Shown here in pieces: positions 16,818 through 24,493 of a stretch of DNA of 53,456 nucleotides. The stretch is from Oscillospiraceae bacterium (GTDB taxonomy: Bacteria > Bacillota > Clostridia > Oscillospirales > Oscillospiraceae). Made by a program: the position numbers and the translations under genes. A model generated the notes under the pieces. It saw nothing but the letters and a program-made list of their open reading frames with translations. It did no database searches and was not told the origin of the DNA. The stretch lies in the NCBI GenBank assembly GCA_015068025.1, contig SVLH01000010.1:1-53456 (forward strand). Direction: 5' to 3'. The first letter of the stretch is position 1; every line of letters begins with the position of its first letter.

Positions 16818-17619
16818 TGTCGATCCTCCGTGCGCCGCTGCGCAGCTCCTCCTGCAGAAAGACCGAGGCGATGCGCTCAAAGTCCTCCGGCCGGTCGCTG
16901 ACGTAAAACTCCGCCGCGCCCTTTTGCGCGCTGTCTGCCCGGAGGCTGCCGTCATTCAGCAGGCGTTTCAGTTCGAAGGCGGACTCCTCTCCGGCGGAGA
17001 CCAGCGTCACCTCCGCTCCCATCACGTCGGACACTATCTCCGTCAGCAGCGGATAGTGGGTGCAGCCGAGGATCAGCGTATCGATACCTGCCTCTTTCAA
17101 CGGTTCCAGATATTCCCGGGCCACCGTTTCGATCACCACGTCGCCCCGGCGGAACCGGCCGTTCTCCACCAGCGGGACGAACAGCGGACAGGGCGCGCAA
17201 AACACCTCCACGCCTTCGTCCATCCGCCGCAGCGCCGCCTCGTAGGCGCCGGAGCGGACGGAGGCCAGCGTGGCGATCATGCCGATTTTTTTGTTCTTTG
17301 TCGCATTGACTGCACGGCGGCAGGTGGGCTCCACTACGCCGACGATGGGCAGGTCATTCTCCTGCCGCAGCGTATCCAGCGAGGTGGTGGATACCGTGCC
17401 GCAGGCGATGAGGATGGCCTTCAAATCGAAGGAGCGCAGAAAGCGCACATCCTGCCGGGCGTATTTGAGCAGCGTTTCCTTGGATCGTCCGCCGTAGGGG
17501 ACACGGGCGGTGTCGCCGAAATAGATCAGGTTTTCCTCCGGCAGGATCTGCCGCAGGGAGCGCACGGCTGTCAGTCCGCCAAGGCCGGAATCAAACACGC
17601 CGATGGGCCGCATATCCAT
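16804..17619 (-). CDS. murI: Glutamate racemase
   Basis: A 271-residue cofactor-independent racemase that provides D-glutamate for peptidoglycan. It starts MDMRPIGVFDSGLGGLTAVR, the family N-terminus with the DSGLGG loop. The two catalytic cysteines are in LIACGTVSTTSL and LILGCTHYPLL. PYGGRSKE is the family's PYG motif. The ATG at 17619 is preferred over an upstream in-frame start at 17751 because AAGGGG precedes it and homologues begin here. It is first in the murI-ywiB-argS operon. Confidence 0.96.
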   Translation of the reverse strand: MDMRPIGVFDSGLGGLTAVRSLRQILPEENLIYFGDTARVPYGGRSKETLLKYARQDVRFLRSFDLKAILIACGTVSTTSLDTLRQENDLPIVGVVEPTCRRAVNATKNKKIGMIATLASVRSGAYEAALRRMDEGVEVFCAPCPLFVPLVENGRFRRGDVVIETVAREYLEPLKEAGIDTLILGCTHYPLLTEIVSDVMGAEVTLVSAGEESAFELKRLLNDGSLRADSAQKGAAEFYVSDRPEDFERIASVFLQEELRSGARRIDIDRY

Positions 17620-17671
17620 ATCAGGTTCCCCTTTCCGGCGCATAACGCACCAAATTACACTAGGATTATAT

Positions 17672-17700
17672 ATTATACTATGCAAGCGCTTTTGCCGCAA
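17672..17700 (-). promoter_or_regulatory. Probable sigma-A promoter of murI-ywiB-argS
   Basis: TTGCGG (17695-17700), a 17-base spacer and a perfect TATAAT (17672-17677) lie on the minus strand about 50 bases before murI. Confidence 0.6.
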
Positions 17701-17757
17701 GACAGTTTTTAGTCTTTTTACCCTGTTTTTTGTATGGCATTTTCCCGTCACCTTTGC

Positions 17758-17763
17758 TATAAT
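17758..17763 (+). promoter_or_regulatory. Probable -10 element for the 17802 gene
   Basis: A perfect TATAAT stands 38 bases before the start codon. No good -35 is seen at the right distance (TGGCAT at best). Confidence 0.4.
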
Positions 17764-17801
17764 CCATCATATATAGAAACAAACAACTGGGAGGTGGGCC
17801 C

Positions 17802-18215
17802 ATGAACATCGAATTGACGCAGCAGCAGTTCCGCTATCTGCTGGATCTGGTATACATAGGAAACTGGGTGATGAACTCCACCCGGGAAAATGACCGCATC
17901 AAAGAATACGATCAGGTGGAGAGTCTGGTGTTCTCCCACTGCCTGCAGCACAAAATGCGCAAGCTGGTAGAGCTGTATCAGGGCGAGCTGATCCCCTCCC
18001 GCGCCTTTGCCGACGGCGGCATCCATGAGGTCATTGAAAATTACGAAGACATCATCTTTTACGAGATCCTGGCGGAGGAAATGGCCCTGCGGGATCTGGA
18101 CGGCCTCCCTCTGACGGCGGAAAACTACGGCACGCTGATGGAACGCATCGACCGCTACATGGCCGATTTTAACCAGCACGGCACGGATCACATCTCCGTG
18201 GAACTGGACGAGTAA
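17802..18215 (+). CDS. Hypothetical helical protein, unknown function
   Basis: A 137-residue soluble protein that I do not recognise. The start is secure: CTGGGAGGTGGGCCC precedes the ATG. It begins MNIELTQQQFRYLLDLVYIG, is rich in charged helices (DRIKEYDQVESLVFSHCLQH; EVIENYEDIIFYEILAEEMA) and ends acidic (HGTDHISVELDE). It has no signal peptide, membrane segment or Cys pair. GC3 bias matches the chromosome. It is followed after 60 bases by the DUF362 ferredoxin gene on the same strand. No terminator lies between, so the two may share a message. Confidence 0.82.
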   Translation: MNIELTQQQFRYLLDLVYIGNWVMNSTRENDRIKEYDQVESLVFSHCLQHKMRKLVELYQGELIPSRAFADGGIHEVIENYEDIIFYEILAEEMALRDLDGLPLTAENYGTLMERIDRYMADFNQHGTDHISVELDE

Positions 18216-18275
18216 GGCCGGCTCATAAATGACAAAAAAGACCTCATCATAAAATTACACAGAGGAGAAGAACGT

Positions 18276-19397
18276 ATGGCAGAAACATCCAAAGTTTATT
18301 TCGCAGACTTCCGCGCCCCCTCCTGGCGGGAGACCATCCCCCAGAAACTGGCCCGCCTGATCATGACCGCCGGCTTTGCCGACATGGATCTGGAAGGCAA
18401 ATACGTGGCCATCAAGACCCACTTCGGTGAGCCGGGCAACATGGCCTTCCTGCGTCCCAACTGGGCAAAGGTGGTGGTGCAGCTGGTCAAGGACAAGGGC
18501 GGCAAGCCCTTCCTGACGGACTGCAACACGCTGTATATCGGCGGCCGCAAGAACGCGCTGGATCACATGGAATCCGCCTACCAGAACGGTTTCAACCCCT
18601 ACAACACCGGCTGCCACATCATCATTGCCGACGGTCTCAAGGGCAACGACGAGGTGGAAGTCCCCGTGGAAGGCGGCGAATACGTGACCTCCGCCAAAAT
18701 CGGCCGCGCCATTATGGACGCCGATGTGTTCATCTCCCTCAGCCACTTCAAGGGTCACGAGCAGGCCGGTATGGGCGGTGCGCTGAAGAACATCGGCATG
18801 GGCTGCGGCAGCCGTGCCGGCAAGATGGAGCAGCACAACGCCGGCAAACCCTTCGTCAAGGCCAAGAATTGCATCGGCTGCGGCTCCTGCGCCAAGATCT
18901 GCGCCCACGGCGCCCCCATCCGCGGCGAGGACGGCAAGTTCTCCATCGACACCGACAAGTGCGTGGGCTGCGCCCGCTGCCTTGCCATCTGCCCCAAGGA
19001 TGCCATCCAGACCAAGTGGGATGAAGCGCCCGCCATTTTGAACAAGAAGATCGCCGAATACAGCAAGGCCGTGGTGGATGGCCGTCCCTGCTTCCATATC
19101 TCTCTCGTTCTGGACGTTTCCCCCAACTGCGACTGCCACGCCGAAAACGACATCCCCATTGTTCCCAACGTGGGTATGTTCGCCTCCTTCGACCCCGTGG
19201 CGCTGGATCAGGCCTGTGCCGACGCTGTTATGGCACAGCCCAAGGTCCCCAACTCCGCCCTGTTTGACGAGGGCTGCGACTGCAACGATGCCGACGTCTT
19301 CCACGCCGTCCATCCCGTCACCGACTGGCAGGTCTGTCTGGAGCACGCCGAAAAGCTGGGTCTGGGCAGCCGGAAATACGAGCTGGTCAAGATCTAA
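18276..19397 (+). CDS. DUF362 protein with two 4Fe-4S clusters
   Basis: A 373-residue protein. The N-terminal ~190 residues are DUF362 (AIKTHFGEPGNMAFLRPNWA; SLSHFKGHEQAGMGGALKNI). A bacterial ferredoxin domain follows, with C-I-G-C-G-S-C-A-K-I-C and C-V-G-C-A-R-C-L-A-I-C-P motifs near 200-240. The C-terminal part returns to DUF362 (GMFASFDPVALDQACADAVM). The family is widespread in anaerobes; its reaction is not established, and an electron-transfer or metal-centre role is the usual guess. AGAGGAGAAG precedes the ATG. A strong terminator follows the stop. Confidence 0.93.
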   Translation: MAETSKVYFADFRAPSWRETIPQKLARLIMTAGFADMDLEGKYVAIKTHFGEPGNMAFLRPNWAKVVVQLVKDKGGKPFLTDCNTLYIGGRKNALDHMESAYQNGFNPYNTGCHIIIADGLKGNDEVEVPVEGGEYVTSAKIGRAIMDADVFISLSHFKGHEQAGMGGALKNIGMGCGSRAGKMEQHNAGKPFVKAKNCIGCGSCAKICAHGAPIRGEDGKFSIDTDKCVGCARCLAICPKDAIQTKWDEAPAILNKKIAEYSKAVVDGRPCFHISLVLDVSPNCDCHAENDIPIVPNVGMFASFDPVALDQACADAVMAQPKVPNSALFDEGCDCNDADVFHAVHPVTDWQVCLEHAEKLGLGSRKYELVKI

Positions 19398-19405
19398 CAG
19401 CAAAC

Positions 19406-19441
19406 AAAGAGAGGGCTTCCTTTCGGAAGTCCTCTCTTTTT
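19406..19441 (+). terminator. Intrinsic terminator after the DUF362 gene
   Basis: AAAGAGAGGGCTTCC pairs with GGAAGTCCTCTCTTT (one G-T) around TTTC and is followed by T5. The convergent lipoprotein gene ends 13 bases away. Confidence 0.9.
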
Positions 19442-19453
19442 ACTCAGATTCGA

Positions 19454-20005
19454 TCAGGCAAACAGAGCGTTGAAGGAATCAACGATCTCATCGCACTCGC
19501 TGTAGGCGATCATCATCACATAGTTGCCGTTGTCAACGATGCGGGAGTTCTTCTGCCAGCCCTCCATGCTCTCGGGATACCAGGCGCCGCCGTCCACCTG
19601 GGCGTCGATACGGGCCTGCAGGATCTCCTTCACGGCAGCCACATCAGCCTCGTTGGCCACTTCCACCAGAGCGATCTCGCAGACCACAGCACCCATCATG
19701 GGCTGATAGATCATCAGCTGCTTGGCCTCGATAGCGCTCAGGCCGGGGAAGAAGCCGTCCATCGACTCGGGCATCTCGGTCAGGTTCACGGTAGCAGGGA
19801 AGTTTTCACCGTACTTCTCGCACACAGCGGTGTAGAAGGCGGCCAGATCCACCTGCTCGGCAGTCTCGGTCTGGGTGTTGTCTTCCTGGATGTTTTCTTC
19901 CTGGGTCTTGTCGTCCTCGACGGGGGTGTTGTCTTCCTTATTGCCGCAGGCAGCCAGGCTCAGCAGCATGGCCAGGGTCAGGAACAGAGTCAGAATCTTC
20001 TTCAT
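19454..20005 (-). CDS. DUF4358 lipoprotein
   Basis: A 183-residue exported lipoprotein. The signal peptide is MKKILTLFLTLAMLLSLAAC with lipobox L-A-A-C at residues 17-20. An acidic Asn/Asp/Glu/Thr linker follows (residues 21-50). The DUF4358 domain comes next: AAFYTAVCEKYGENFPATVN, then GAVVCEIALVEVANEADVAA, and DGGAWYPESMEGWQKNSRIV. The family is common in Clostridia and has no known function. The ATG at 20005 has a GGAGAAT site. An ECF-type promoter lies about 75 bases upstream, so expression may respond to envelope stress. Confidence 0.88.
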   Translation of the reverse strand: MKKILTLFLTLAMLLSLAACGNKEDNTPVEDDKTQEENIQEDNTQTETAEQVDLAAFYTAVCEKYGENFPATVNLTEMPESMDGFFPGLSAIEAKQLMIYQPMMGAVVCEIALVEVANEADVAAVKEILQARIDAQVDGGAWYPESMEGWQKNSRIVDNGNYVMMIAYSECDEIVDSFNALFA

Positions 20006-20077
20006 AATGTAATTCTCCTTTACAATTTCAGGCGCTCGGGGCACCAAATTTTTATGCTTTAAGGGGCACAGTATTCA

Positions 20078-20104
20078 TAGACGAACCGCGCGAAAAAAAG
20101 TTCC
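20078..20104 (-). promoter_or_regulatory. Candidate ECF sigma-factor promoter of the DUF4358 lipoprotein
   Basis: On the minus strand GGAACT (20099-20104), a 15-base spacer and CGTCTA (20078-20083) match the general ECF pattern (GGAAC at -35, CGTC/GTCTA at -10). There is no sigma-A promoter at a comparable place. The predicted start would give a leader of about 65 bases. Confidence 0.55.
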
Positions 20105-20135
20105 CGCTTTTTTGAAAATATTTTTCGGTTCCCCA

Positions 20136-20167
20136 CAAAAATGCCCCGCAGCCTTGCGGGGCATTTT
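20136..20167 (-). terminator. Intrinsic terminator of the CofE-like gene
   Basis: A thirteen-pair stem, AAAATGCCCCGCA with TGCGGGGCATTTT, is followed on the minus strand by a short T-run (TTTTTG). It begins 8 bases after the stop codon. Confidence 0.88.
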
Positions 20168-20174
20168 GCTGGGA

Positions 20175-21368
20175 TCATTCCGTGGTGTAGTTGTCGAAAT
20201 AGCCCTGAATATAGACGATGGGCGTGCCCTTGTCACCGGAACCGGAGGTCAGGTCGCACAGGGAGCCGATCAGGTCGGTCAGGCGGCGGGGGGTGGTGCC
20301 TTCGGACACCATGTTGCCCACCAGATTGCCGTCTTTCTCCTGAATTCTGCTCTTGATGGCTTCCTTCAGGGCGTCGCCGGACAGATCGGCATAGTCGTTA
20401 TCTGCCAGATATTTCAGCTTCAGCTCGTTGGGCGTACCCTCCAGACCGGCGGTGTAGGCGGGAGAGACCACAGGGTCGGCCAGCTCCCAGATCTTGCCCA
20501 CGGGGTCCTTGAAGGCGCCGTCGCCGTAGACCATGACCTCCACGTGCTTGCCGGTGGCTTCCAGAAGACGCTTCTGAATGTCCTCCACCAGATCCTGGCA
20601 GTCCCGGGGGAACAGCTTGACCTGATCTTCCGTGGACTTGTTGGTGCCCAGCAGGCCGTACTTTTCGTTATAGCCGCTGCCATTGACGGGCGCGGTCAGG
20701 ATCTCGTCCAGGCCGAACACGCGCTCGGCGCCGGCGGCCTTCAGCAGGCGCTTGGTGCGGGCACGGGTATGGATATCGCAGTTGATGACGTTCTTGGTGT
20801 AGCCCAGAACGGCACGGGGATCGTTGGCGAAGATGATCTCCGCCTCGGCGCCTGCCGCGCGGATCAGGCTCTCGTAATACTCCACATAGTCCACGCCGGT
20901 GAAGGGATGCTTCTCGTAGCCGAACAGCTCACGATACTTCTCCAGAGAGAGGACATCCTTGTAAGGATCCACGCCCTTCTCATCCAGCGCATCCAGGCTG
21001 ACCAAATGGTTGCCCACCTCGTCAGAGGGATAGCTGAGCATCAAAACGACCTTCTTCGCACCCATGGCGATGCCGCGCAGGCAGATGGCAAAGCGGTTGC
21101 GGCTGAGAATGGGGAAAATGACGCCCACGGTCTCCCCGCCCAGCTTAACGCGGACATCCTCGGCAATATCGGTCACAGAGGCATAGTTGCCCTGAGCACG
21201 GGCCACGATGGCCTCCGTCATGGCAACGATGTCGCGGTCACGCACGGCAAAGCCGTCATCAGCGGCGGCCTCCAGCACACAATTCGTAACGATCTCCGCC
21301 AGATTGTCGCCCTGACGGATAATGGGGGCACGAACGCCCCGGGAAACAGTGCCGACCATACGACTCAT
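20175..21368 (-). CDS. Coenzyme F420-0:L-glutamate ligase (CofE)-like domain protein
   Basis: A 397-residue protein of the CofE-like family found in many Clostridia. The N-terminal domain has VGTVSRGVRAPIIRQGDNLA and DIVAMTEAIVARAQGNYASV, matching the CofE core that joins glutamate to F420-0 by a gamma-glutamyl bond. The rest (AYTAGLEGTPNELKLKYLAD; GDKGTPIVYIQGYFDNYTTE) is longer than the 250-residue archaeal enzyme. Few Firmicutes make F420 and no other F420 gene is seen here, so a different amide ligation is likely. The start is the ATG at 21368 after AAGGAGTG; an in-frame start further up (21398) has no ribosome site. Confidence 0.82.
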   Translation of the reverse strand: MSRMVGTVSRGVRAPIIRQGDNLAEIVTNCVLEAAADDGFAVRDRDIVAMTEAIVARAQGNYASVTDIAEDVRVKLGGETVGVIFPILSRNRFAICLRGIAMGAKKVVLMLSYPSDEVGNHLVSLDALDEKGVDPYKDVLSLEKYRELFGYEKHPFTGVDYVEYYESLIRAAGAEAEIIFANDPRAVLGYTKNVINCDIHTRARTKRLLKAAGAERVFGLDEILTAPVNGSGYNEKYGLLGTNKSTEDQVKLFPRDCQDLVEDIQKRLLEATGKHVEVMVYGDGAFKDPVGKIWELADPVVSPAYTAGLEGTPNELKLKYLADNDYADLSGDALKEAIKSRIQEKDGNLVGNMVSEGTTPRRLTDLIGSLCDLTSGSGDKGTPIVYIQGYFDNYTTE

Positions 21369-21429
21369 AAGAACACTCCTTTTTGTATCAATAGACAAAT
21401 TGGATCAAAACAACCTTCTCAACCATACT

Positions 21430-21458
21430 ACAATACCAAGAAAATGTTCGCTTGTAAA
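21430..21458 (-). promoter_or_regulatory. Probable sigma-A promoter of the CofE-like gene
   Basis: TTTACA (21453-21458), a 17-base spacer and TATTGT (21430-21435) lie on the minus strand about 60 bases before the start codon. Confidence 0.55.
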
Positions 21459-21596
21459 TCGGTATTTGAAAAAAAATTGCACTCTTGCTTGTATTTTTGC
21501 TGAATCCCACTATTTTTATTCCTTATATCTCCCTGCTCGTGCCGCCAAAACACGCCTCTGCCTGCAGAAGGTTCCTCCTTGGCAGGCAGAAAAATA

Positions 21597-21622
21597 CCGC
21601 CTGTGCCGATCGGCACAGGCGG
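21597..21622 (-). terminator. Intrinsic terminator of the dfx operon
   Basis: The perfect palindrome CCGCCTGTGCCG/CGGCACAGGCGG (two bases at the centre) is followed on the minus strand by TATTTTTCTG. It lies 9 bases after the dfx stop. Confidence 0.88.
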
Positions 21623-21630
21623 CGTGATGT

Positions 21631-22014
21631 TTAAACGTCAGCCTTCCACAGACCGTGGAGGTTGCAGTACTCGTACACGGCCACGGGCTTCTCCCCGTCA
21701 GCCAGCGCAAATTCCGCAGTGGGTTCCGCGCCGGGAACCAGCGCTCTGCGCTGCACGCCGGAGGTGGTCTCCAGCCAGATCCAGGCGATGTGATGCTCCT
21801 CCAGCATGGGATGCAGCACAGAACCCACCTGCACCTTGACCAGATCGCCCTCCACCGTGACGGCGGGGATGTGCTTCTCGGCGCTGGCTTCCACCGTGCC
21901 GGGGATCAGCCGGGTCATCTTCTGGCCGCAGCACATCACGGGAACACCCGCATCGTGGATCTTCTCAATGATATTGCCGCAATGCTCGCAAACAAAAAAC
22001 TGCAGTTCGTTCAT
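21631..22014 (-). CDS. dfx: Desulfoferrodoxin (superoxide reductase)
   Basis: A 127-residue two-domain desulfoferrodoxin. Centre I (rubredoxin-like Fe) is CEHCGNII plus VMCCGQKM. Centre II, the superoxide-reducing Fe(His)4Cys site, is spread over AEKHIPAV, GSVLHPMLEEHHIAWIWL and EYCNLHGLW. The enzyme reduces superoxide to peroxide without making oxygen, as suits anaerobes. AAGGAGGAAC precedes the ATG. It lies 42 bases behind the flavodiiron/rubredoxin gene on the same strand, so the rubredoxin domain there may be its electron donor. Confidence 0.96.
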   Translation of the reverse strand: MNELQFFVCEHCGNIIEKIHDAGVPVMCCGQKMTRLIPGTVEASAEKHIPAVTVEGDLVKVQVGSVLHPMLEEHHIAWIWLETTSGVQRRALVPGAEPTAEFALADGEKPVAVYEYCNLHGLWKADV

Positions 22015-22056
22015 ACATGTTCCTCCTTGAATTAATTGTATGTAAATAGATGGTGG

Positions 22057-23370
22057 TTATTTTACTTCTTCAAAGTCCTCAACGCCGCGCTTGCAGAGGG
22101 GACAGAGAAAATCCGCAGGAAGCGCTTCCCCCTCGTACACATAGCCGCAGATCTTGCACACGAACTTTCTGCCGGCTTCGGTTGCCGCAGGCGCTGCCGC
22201 CTCTGCCGCCGCGGGCTCGCTGCACAGCTCCTCCGCCAGAGCGGTCAACTGGGCGGAACTCTCCTCGTTCAAGGCAGACACAATCTTCACGCCGGCGGCG
22301 GTGTAGGTCAGGTTTTTGCTCTTTTCCAGCATGCCTTTCATGATCCGGGCGGCAGCAGGCGCCCAGCTGCCATTCTCAATGAAGGCAACGGTGCGGTTGC
22401 TGTAATTCCGTTCGGTCAGGTGGTCGATAAAGGTGCGCATAAAGGGGAAAATGTCGCCGTTATACGTCGTGGTCGCCAGTACCAGCTTGCTGTAACGGAA
22501 CGCATCTTCCACAGCCTCGGCCATGTCGCATCGGGCCAGATCGTTGACCACCACCTTGGGGCAGCCCTTTTCACGAAGCTGCTCCGCCAGCTGCTCCACA
22601 GCTTTTTTCGTGTTGCCGTAGACGGAGGTGTAGGCGATCATCACGCCCTCCTCTTCCACAGCATAGGACGACCAGATGTTGTAAAGATTGAGATAATAGC
22701 CGAGATTTTCGGTCAGCACGGGGCCGTGGAGGGGGCAGATGGTCTGAATATCCAGCCCGGCGGCCTTTTTCAGCACAGCCTGCACGGGCACGCCGTACTT
22801 GCCCACGATGCCAATGTAATAGCGGCGGGCTTCACACGCCCAGTCCTCCTCCACATCCAGCGCACCGAACTTGCCGAAGGCGTCTGCAGAGAAGAGGACC
22901 TTCTCCTGACTGTCATAGGTCATAATGACCTCGGGCCAGTGAACCATGGAGGCGGTGACAAAGGTCAGCGTCCGGCTGCCCAGAGACAGGGTATCGTTCT
23001 CACCGACCACCACCTGACGGTCTGCAAAATCCGTGCCGAAGAAATTCTTCATCATCACGAACGCTCTGGCCGAGGCCACGATCTTCGCCTCCGGATAATG
23101 CTCCGCAAAGCGGCGGATGCTGCCGGAGTGGTCCGGCTCCATGTGCTGCACCACCAGATAGTCCGGCTTGCGGCCATCCAGCGCCTTGTCGATGTTGGCA
23201 AACCAGTCCTGTGTGAAGTGCGCGTCCACGGAGTCCATGATCGCGATCTTCTCATCCAGAATGGCATAAGAATTGTAGGCCATACCGTTGGGAACGGCAT
23301 ACTGCCCCTCAAAAAGGTCAATTTCGTGGTCATTCACGCCCACATATTGAATCGTGTCTGAAATCGTCAT
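22057..23370 (-). CDS. Flavodiiron protein (FprA-type) with C-terminal rubredoxin
   Basis: A 437-residue A-type flavoprotein. The metallo-beta-lactamase-like diiron domain has the H-x-E-x-D-H motif in QHMEPDHSGSI, later MVHWPEVIMTYD and CPLHGPVL. The flavodoxin domain has YTSVYGNTKKAVEQLAEQL and TTTYNGDIFPFM. An Ala/Glu-rich linker leads to a rubredoxin domain, with C-x-x-C-G-Y-V-Y and C-P-L-C-K-R-G, where Lys replaces the usual Gly. These enzymes reduce O2 to water or NO to N2O. The start is the ATG at 23370 after GAGGATAA. It heads the dfx operon. Confidence 0.95.
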   Translation of the reverse strand: MTISDTIQYVGVNDHEIDLFEGQYAVPNGMAYNSYAILDEKIAIMDSVDAHFTQDWFANIDKALDGRKPDYLVVQHMEPDHSGSIRRFAEHYPEAKIVASARAFVMMKNFFGTDFADRQVVVGENDTLSLGSRTLTFVTASMVHWPEVIMTYDSQEKVLFSADAFGKFGALDVEEDWACEARRYYIGIVGKYGVPVQAVLKKAAGLDIQTICPLHGPVLTENLGYYLNLYNIWSSYAVEEEGVMIAYTSVYGNTKKAVEQLAEQLREKGCPKVVVNDLARCDMAEAVEDAFRYSKLVLATTTYNGDIFPFMRTFIDHLTERNYSNRTVAFIENGSWAPAAARIMKGMLEKSKNLTYTAAGVKIVSALNEESSAQLTALAEELCSEPAAAEAAAPAATEAGRKFVCKICGYVYEGEALPADFLCPLCKRGVEDFEEVK

Positions 23371-23421
23371 TGGTTTATCCTCTTTTCCGGAACGGGTGTT
23401 TTTCATGTTTCCTGACCAAGA

Positions 23422-23450
23422 ATTATACCACAGATCCCAGAAACTTCAAA
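23422..23450 (-). promoter_or_regulatory. Sigma-A promoter of the flavodiiron-dfx operon
   Basis: TTTGAA (23445-23450), a 17-base spacer and a perfect TATAAT (23422-23427) stand about 50 bases before the start codon. No PerR or Fur box is evident. Confidence 0.65.
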
Positions 23451-23487
23451 TAAAAAAATCTCCTCCAAACACACCCGTTTTTCCGTA

Positions 23488-24201
23488 TCAGGCCTCCATG
23501 ATCCGGCCATCCGCGGTAATGGTCACCACCTGCCGGGGCAGAAGCTTCCCGCTGGCCTGAATGGCGCGGTTGGCAGCGTGTTCCAGCCCGCCGCAGCAGG
23601 GCACTTCCATGCGGACAACGGTGACGCTGCGGATGTCATTGTTCGTGAGGATGGCGGTGAGCTTGTCCGCATAGTCGCCTTCGTCCAGCTTGGGACAGCC
23701 GATGAGGGTAACGCGGCCGCGAATGAAATCCTGATGGAACGCCGCATAGGCGTAGGCGGTGCAGTCGGCGGCGATGAGCAGGTCGGCACCGTCGAAACAG
23801 GGCGCATTCACCGGCACCAGCTTGATCTGCACCGGCCACTGCATCAACTGGCTTTGGGGCTTGACGGCGCTTTCCGCGCTCGCTGCTTCCTGCGGACGAG
23901 CCAACGCTCTGGCCTGAGAGCCGGGGCAGCCACAGGGCAGCGCTGCCGCCTTGGCGGCCTTTTCGGCCTTTGCCCGTTCCACGGCGGCTTCATCGTAGGC
24001 AGGGGCTTCCCTTACCTCGAAACTGATGGCGTCCACAGGGCAGGCGGGCAGGCAGTCGCCCAGCCCGTCGCAGTAATCCTCCCGGGTCAGGGCGGCCTTT
24101 CCGTCGATCATTTCAATGGCGCCCTCGTGGCAGGCGGCAGCACAGGCGCCGCAGCCGTTGCAGCGCTCCTGATCGATTTTAATAATTTTTCTCAATAGCA
24201 T
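23488..24201 (-). CDS. 2[4Fe-4S] ferredoxin-domain protein with C-terminal Cys-rich domain
   Basis: A 237-residue protein. Residues 1-65 form a ferredoxin domain (CNGCGACAAACHEGA, then CDGLGDCLPACPVDA). The second motif has lost its second Cys (C-D-G-L-G-D-C), so one cluster may be altered. After an Ala/Lys-rich linker, a domain has IAADCTAYAYAAFHQDFIRG, LIGCPKLDEGDY and MEVPCCGGLEHAANRA. This combination is common in Clostridia, often near hybrid-cluster protein; the function is unproven. The ATG at 24201 is preferred to one at 24207 by its spacing from AGGGG. The promoter carries a CRP/FNR-like site. Confidence 0.85.
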   Translation of the reverse strand: MLLRKIIKIDQERCNGCGACAAACHEGAIEMIDGKAALTREDYCDGLGDCLPACPVDAISFEVREAPAYDEAAVERAKAEKAAKAAALPCGCPGSQARALARPQEAASAESAVKPQSQLMQWPVQIKLVPVNAPCFDGADLLIAADCTAYAYAAFHQDFIRGRVTLIGCPKLDEGDYADKLTAILTNNDIRSVTVVRMEVPCCGGLEHAANRAIQASGKLLPRQVVTITADGRIMEA

Positions 24202-24266
24202 ATTCATATCCCCTTTTCAGATGGTTTTAATCGATTGTGCGGCCTTTCGGCCCCATTTACGGTCTT

Positions 24267-24310
24267 ATCATACTACAATCAAAACCGAAAGGGTGTTGTT
24301 ATAACAACAC
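24267..24310 (-). promoter_or_regulatory. Activator-type promoter with an 18-bp perfect palindrome at -41.5
   Basis: On the minus strand GTGTTGTTATAACAACAC (24293-24310) is a perfect palindrome, followed by a -10 TATGAT (24267-24272) with no recognisable -35. If transcription starts at about 24260, the palindrome is centred at -41.5, the class II position of CRP/FNR-family activators. The half-site TGTTGT is CRP/FNR-like in size. The regulator is not in this window. A redox or nitrosative-stress regulator such as HcpR is a guess from the ferredoxin-type target. Confidence 0.6.
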
Positions 24311-24378
24311 TTTGCAGAAGATCTGCATCGTAAATCTGTAAAAAACTCCAAAAAGAGTGCTTTTCTGCGCACGGCAAG

Positions 24379-24420
24379 AAAAAGAGCCGCAGCAAGGCTG
24401 ACGCCTGCCGCGGCTTTTTG
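24379..24420 (-). terminator. Intrinsic terminator of the zinc-ribbon membrane protein gene
   Basis: A stem of AGCCGC and CCT-x-GCC segments, with one mismatch around the centre, is followed on the minus strand by CTTTTTCTTG. It lies about 75 bases after the stop at 24494. Between 24311 and 24378 nothing else is seen. Confidence 0.65.
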
Positions 24421-24493
24421 ACGAAGGATCGCCTGAAAGGGTTTTTAAAGCGGATCCATCCCCCTGCGGAGCGCCGCCCCCTTTTCTTATCAT

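Noticed and set aside
14322-16901. An 859-codon open frame opposite argS
   Set aside because: It is the antisense shadow of a high-GC3 gene: no ribosome site, no domains, and it runs across the argS terminator and start.
24299-24493. A 64-codon minus-strand frame over the terminator of the zinc-ribbon gene
   Set aside because: Lies across a terminator hairpin and the palindromic operator; no ribosome site.
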